From contig JAYGXS010000008.1 in assembly GCA_036362985.1 (NCBI GenBank), positions 17,510,006 to 17,574,005 on the forward strand: a DNA stretch of 64,000 bases, in the 5' to 3' direction. A program made the position numbers and the translations under genes. This document shows, in pieces, positions 59,807 through 64,000 of this stretch; the first letter of the stretch is position 1; the number at the start of each line of letters is the position of its first letter. Under the pieces are notes generated by a model. It was not told the DNA's origin. It worked only from the letters and a program-made list of their open reading frames with translations, and ran no database searches. The DNA comes from Ligula intestinalis. Its lineage: Eukaryota > Platyhelminthes > Cestoda > Diphyllobothriidea > Diphyllobothriidae.

Positions 59807-60544
59807 ATGATAGTCGGCAGCCCAGTCTTGCCGCAGATGAAAGTTCGCCTCAAGAATATCTTCGTTTTGCACCGTTAGTTTTTCTTGTGGCGAGGGCGCG
59901 GTGGTGACAGTAGCAGCAGCACGATCGGCCGACTTTCCACTGCCCAAAATTGCGAGATTGCCGACTGCAGAGGTCAGGTCGGCCTCGACCTCCTTTGACG
60001 CCAGCCCCGCCACGCCGCCCTGTCTCCAAGTTGGGGCCGCAGAAACAGCACAGCTGGTAGAGCCTTCCTGCTGTTTTTCCTCATCCTCCTGTTCCTGCTG
60101 CTCCTGCTCCTGTTCATCCTCATCTTCTTCCTCTTCCTCTTCACGCCAGATAGAGAGCTTCGACTCGCAGGTCTGAGGGGTCTGCGGTCTTAAGTCTGTG
60201 ACTGGAAGTGCGCCAGCCTTATCTTCACCGCCGGAAGTGCCGGAAGCGACAGGGGTCTTCGAGGGCGAGACTGTCGGAGGGGTCCCCAGAGAGGTACTTA
60301 GCGACAGGTGGGACGGGGGTGGTCGTGGCAGCGGCGGGGACGGAGTGCCCTCTGAGAGAGAGTGTTGTGAGGCCTGGCGTTGAAGGCTTGGGGGATTTGT
60401 CATGCTTTCGGTCGCTTCCACAATTGCCTGATCCACGGCCTCGCGCAGTGCAGGCGTCTTGATGAAGCGACTAATCTTGTCAGAGAGAATTTCGTACGAT
60501 GCGTGCAGGCGATCGTACTTCCTCAGACAGGTCGAGAGACAAAG
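59807..60544 (-). CDS. SIK: SIK-like kinase gene, exon with UBA end and acidic tail
   Basis: 738 nt (246 codons), phase 0 on both sides; acceptor TTATTTCAG, donor GTAAGT. It starts LCLSTCLRKYDRLHASYEIL. YDRLHASYEILSDKI aligns with the last helix of the SIK UBA-like segment (vertebrate form 'YNHFAAIYFLLVERL'), and the spacing back to the previous exon agrees within one residue. Then follow LQRQASQHSLSEG, a basic phosphosite of the type that binds 14-3-3 in SIKs, a Pro/Ser-rich linker, an acidic run of about 30 residues made almost only of Glu, Asp and Gln, and the end HLRQDWAADYH. The acidic run is unusual for SIKs I know. Confidence 0.82.
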
Positions 60545-61944
60545 CTGAAATAATAGTGCAGACAGTGAATAAGAAAGTCGATGGTGAACCATTTACAGTA
60601 GATGCTCTAAACCATGAACTTTCAACCGAGCTTGGGAAAATTGTATTCAAAATACTACTACTACGAAATAGGCAGGCGGTTGTGCAAAACGAAAAAGGGC
60701 ATCGTATTACCCCTAGGAATTTGATTTACACAACCTATTTAAGTAGGATTCTACTATGGATAATCGGCAGCATAATGTCAAGATATTTCAGTCGTGCCGG
60801 GATCCCGTCTTTTAAATGAGCACCTGCAAAAAAAACACAAACAGCAAAAGATGTCTACATACAAATAAAAAATCACATCTTGTACTCGTTTGGAAGGAAA
60901 GTGCACCTTCCTCAAGCTTTATACTTGCAGAATTTGTCTTGTGGTTAAAAAATATTTTCTAAATTGCTGAATAGTGTTTAACGTTACCGGCGGTTAAGCT
61001 TGTATTCAAGGTTTCAAGATTAAGAGCTGCATACTTTCTGTCCAAGGAAAATCACGCCTATCCGTACGCTATGAAGAAGAGATCACACTGTCCTTTAAAA
61101 TGGACGTGGATCACGTTATATCCTTTATAGACCAAATATGTCGTCTTCAATTTGTATGTTTGAAGAAAGAGTCTCTTTCAGCTTTGCAAAAAACTTTCGA
61201 AGTTGGCAAATAATCATGACCCGAACGGCCGTTACACATTAATTAAAAGATTCCAAATCGCGCGTTGCATACATTCTGCCTGAGGAACATTACAAATTGA
61301 CCTAAGGTGACATAGTGCTCATAAAATTTGGCAACATATGGAGATTAGGTTCTATACTGTATAGGCAATATTAATAAGTTGACGAATACAACGTATTAAT
61401 AATGAATATTGCATAGGGTTAAAAAATCTAATGATTACACAATAATTATAAACTGAGAAATACTATTTCTTCAAGCATTGAATTTGAAGATGTCAGTTGC
61501 TACCAAAAGGACACCATAAATAATCTTTTTGTGCATATTTTCTATGAAATATGCTTGAATTTGTCCACACTATTTAAAAAAGCTATTTTTAGAGAATATG
61601 CTTTTGATATTAAACAGACAGCAGTTTATTCATGCGAAACACATCTGAAGGAGGACTTTGCTGCTATACGTTTTAAATCACCCCGCTCACTGAATACTCC
61701 AACCCAGGGGGTATTTTAAAGTCGACTTTTTCCACATTTGTAAGGCAAAATACCCAAACGTGACTGAAATATCTTGGGCTTCAGCTGCAGGATAATCAAT
61801 AGTACAACCTTAGGCAAGTAAGCTGCTTGAATCAAAAACACATTTCCAAATGTCGGTGGATATTTCTTGAGATTGAGAATCTACTTTATATAATGGAATA
61901 TTGGACGGAGGTAAATATATTTCTCTCAGAGAGAGAAGACAAAC
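60545..61944 (-). other. Intron, 1.4 kb
   Basis: Donor GTTTGT at 61944 (weak for its +3 to +5 bases), acceptor AG at 60546-60545. It contains a copy of the AT-rich dispersed repeat at about 61755-61812 (CGTGACTGAAATATCTTGGG). No other feature was seen. Confidence 0.6.
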
Positions 61945-62175
61945 CTCGTTTTCGTTAGCATTGGTGGTGAGACTGAGAGCCCGAATTATGCCCCTATCCA
62001 GATTACGCATCTCCTGCTCTGTTCGGCTCTCCGACATGAGGCTGCTGTGCTCCGGAAACTGCTTTTGAAAGACCTTATCCAGACGTTGCTTACGCACCTC
62101 TTCTTCAAAACGGGCCATCATTTGGGTATAGTGCAGTACGTTGGGAGATGCCTGCATCCAGGAGGTTGCCGAAAC
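61945..62175 (-). CDS. SIK: SIK-like kinase gene, exon after the kinase core
   Basis: 231 nt (77 codons), phase 0 on both sides; acceptor CTACTTGGCACACAG. It begins VSATSWMQASPNV, where S-W-M stands at the place of the conserved 'H-K-W-M' that closes the kinase domain in AMPK-related kinases. It continues FEEEVRKQRLDKVFQKQF and ends EQEMRNLDRGIIRALSLT then TNANENE. GIIRALSL begins the UBA-like segment ('QVLRLMHSLG' in SIKs) that is completed in the next exon. The flanking phases agree with both neighbours. Confidence 0.8.
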
Positions 62176-63162
62176 CTGTGTGCCAAGTAGAGACATAGAA
62201 ATAATCTTTCTCATGATACACACAAAACAGGAGATGCGTGAACGCGTTTGTATGAAATACCGGAAGCCAGAAGACGGGCGCGGCATTCCCCGTGCATTAG
62301 GGCGCAGTTTATGTGCTGCGCTCCTAAACTGCATGAACACCTAGTGTCAAAGTGTGAAACACACATCTTCGTTGATTGTGTTCAAGGGTAAGAAAATAAT
62401 AACATGTTTTATCGTGTGATTTGTGTTAACTCTTCCTTTCCTTTCCTATATGCCAGTCTAGAGTAGTGACTTTCATTTGATTATTATTTGCAGTGGACCC
62501 TAACCTTTGCTGTTATGCATTGGCAGACTGTGAAAATTCGAAATGCTGTGTGCTTCCCCTTGTTATCTGAATCATTCAAAGACGGATTGCAGCTAAGAAG
62601 TCCTCGAGAAGGCTATTTAACCCCAAAAATTCTGCTGTGTATGTCTGTTTTGAAACCGGTAGTACCGCTGTCAACGAGTGTTAAGTATGTGGTGGACGGC
62701 CAACAAATGCTGTCCCCTTCCTCGTTCAGTTCCCAGCCCCCGAGGCTTGACCTCGCACCTGCTTCTGGCTAAACTATAATAGGTGCGCCAGTGTCTCTCA
62801 CCTTTTGGCGGCCTGACGGCCAGGAAAATCACGCTGACTAACAGTCAGTCATGTAAAAGCGGCTGTCATCATCACCTCTCCCAGACCACAAACATTCTCG
62901 GGCGCCACTGGACGCAGTCAACACCAGCCGACGGCTACTGCTGCCTGAGACAGCATCAAAAGGTTCTGTGCATAATAAAGACCTCATTCGGGTGATTTCT
63001 GTCTTTCATCTTCAACCTGGGATTCGGTCTGATGATTGTAATGCTCTAGGCATAACCACTGCAACCGCTACAAGCATTCATAGACAGAGCGCAGACACGT
63101 AGTAGGCAAAGTCTTTCAAAAGTGGTAGCTTTGTGTGAGATGACACTCTGGGGGGAAGTTAC
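62176..63162 (-). other. Intron, 987 bp
   Basis: GTAACT donor at 63162 and CACAG acceptor. No repeat family was recognised. Confidence 0.7.
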
Positions 63163-63351
63163 CTGCGAGAGCCTGAAACGACGCGCCGGATCCACCTGCA
63201 GCATACCGCGTATCACCTGTTCACAGGCCGTTGAGAGGAAGAAGGGAAAGCGTACAAGGCCGCGCAGAACCTGACTGCGGATATCACCCAGGGACTCGCC
63301 GGGGAAAGGGAAGGATCCACACACAAGAATGTACAAGATGACGCCAAGGCT
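63163..63351 (-). CDS. SIK: SIK-like kinase gene, exon with kinase subdomains IX-XI (first visible exon)
   Basis: 189 nt (63 codons), phase 0 on both sides; acceptor TGCTGTTTACAG, donor GTAACT. The peptide starts SLGVILYILVCGSFPFPGES, directly after the missing D-x-W of subdomain IX. It continues LRGLVRFPFFLSTACEQVIR and GMLQVDPARRFRLSQ, which includes the subdomain XI arginine. Among AMPK-related kinases the pattern 'P-FDG--L--LR--VL-G-FRIPFFMS--CE-LIR-ML--DP-(A/K)R' belongs to SIKs; MARK, BRSK, NUAK and SNRK fit less well. It is the strongest single piece of evidence for the gene. No exon was found between 63352 and 64000. Confidence 0.9.
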
Positions 63352-64000
63352 CTGTAAACAGCAACAAAATAGAATTCATTAGGAGGGGTCCTGATCAAGA
63401 TTCCACGGTGGAAACTGTATATGTATCGGAGAACACATGCTAGGAGGAGTTAAAACTCTTCGGAATTAGAGGTGCACAACCCCACCCCGACCATCTTTAG
63501 TGGAATGGGAAGTTTTTACGGAATTAATAGTCGTGATGCTACTCATGACGGTGTTGGTGAACTCGTGGAGGTACAGAGAAATATGTGGATGAACTACTAT
63601 GTGCAACCTTTGTGGTGACGAAGACAACCACCGTCTACAAAAAGTGGTGAAACAAAGAATGCTTACTACTACGAAATAAGTAAGTATTTATGCAGAGTAA
63701 ACGAGTGCGTTATGGCACCCATAAGTTGCTTTTACCAACTCGCATAATAGGCGACATTATAGCGTCGCTCCTATATGGATAACATAAGAAGGCGACGGGC
63801 GATGTGCTAGAAATGACCGTTCTCATGCCTTTATCAGCAACACTTTTCGATAGCCCATGTGGATCGTAGACCTTGCTGTCAAGGTGAGACGACAGAGCGG
63901 TAAACACCAACTCCATGTGATCGGACTAATCATTCAGCAGCGGCCTATTTTGAACTTAAGTGTCTTCAGATTAAGGACTTTAAGAGGCAGCTCAATTTTG
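63352..64000 (-). other. Intron reaching the window edge
   Basis: Upstream intron of the kinase gene on the minus strand. No further kinase exon (catalytic loop, DFG, ATP lobe) was found here. Confidence 0.5.

Larger units (their letters stand above)
22896..63351 (-). other. SIK: Gene model: SIK-family Ser/Thr kinase, 5' part outside the window
   Basis: This entry ties together the eleven exons listed separately. All introns are GT/AG and the phases agree at every junction, giving 1107 codons plus a stop. The start, ATP-binding lobe and catalytic loop are in exons beyond 64000. The domain order is kinase subdomains X-XI, a UBA-like segment, then a long Ser/Pro/Glu-rich tail; this is the layout of salt-inducible kinases. 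With about 200 missing kinase residues the protein would exceed 1300 residues, near the size of vertebrate SIK3. SIKs are phosphorylated by LKB1 in the T-loop, are restrained by PKA sites that bind 14-3-3, and act on CRTC and class IIa HDAC regulators. Those roles are family knowledge, not read from this sequence. Confidence 0.8.

Overview
The window looks like repeat-rich nuclear DNA of a flatworm, most likely a tapeworm of the diphyllobothriid type (Spirometra, Schistocephalus and relatives). That placement is inference. It rests on several decayed Penelope-like elements with GIY-YIG ends, a CR1-like LINE, a gag remnant, dense tRNA-derived repeats, CCCTAA/TTAGGG-type interstitial arrays, long introns with GT/AG borders, and a 400-base run of N (54479-54878). 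Nothing bacterial was seen.

One host gene dominates. It is on the minus strand from beyond position 63351 down to a stop at 22896. Eleven exons were assembled by hand from splice sites, and every junction keeps reading phase: 63163-63351, 61945-62175, 59807-60544, 52343-52744, 49307-49553, 46760-46863, 43853-44099, 43569-43684, 36369-36849, 32579-32946 and 22896-23096. Joined, they give 3324 nt, or 1107 codons plus stop. The first three carry the last part of a Ser/Thr kinase domain and a UBA-like helix typical of salt-inducible kinases (SIK, in the AMPK-related group). The rest is a long, low-complexity C-terminal tail with basophilic phosphosite motifs. The kinase N-lobe, catalytic loop and promoter lie outside the window.

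The introns (up to about 9.5 kb) are packed with repeats: Penelope-like RT and GIY-YIG fragments (28.9-29.3, 31.7-32.1, 41.0-41.6 and 50.6-51.8 kb), a CR1-like LINE that ends about 20 bp from a splice donor (41.9-43.5 kb), a gag remnant (53.3-53.6 kb), a possible solo LTR (56.4-57.7 kb), several SINE-like families, and a 91-bp identical inverted repeat around the assembly gap.

The 22.9 kb beyond the gene's 3' end hold no host gene I can recognise. They contain a Tc1/mariner-type element with both terminal inverted repeats and an uninterrupted transposase catalytic core (1485-3023), a tandem array of tRNA-like units with an exact 299-bp period (4310-5179), a fold-back structure enclosing telomere-like repeats (12246-12515), LINE remnants and several degenerate direct repeats. 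The remainder is AT-rich sequence in which I see no genes.
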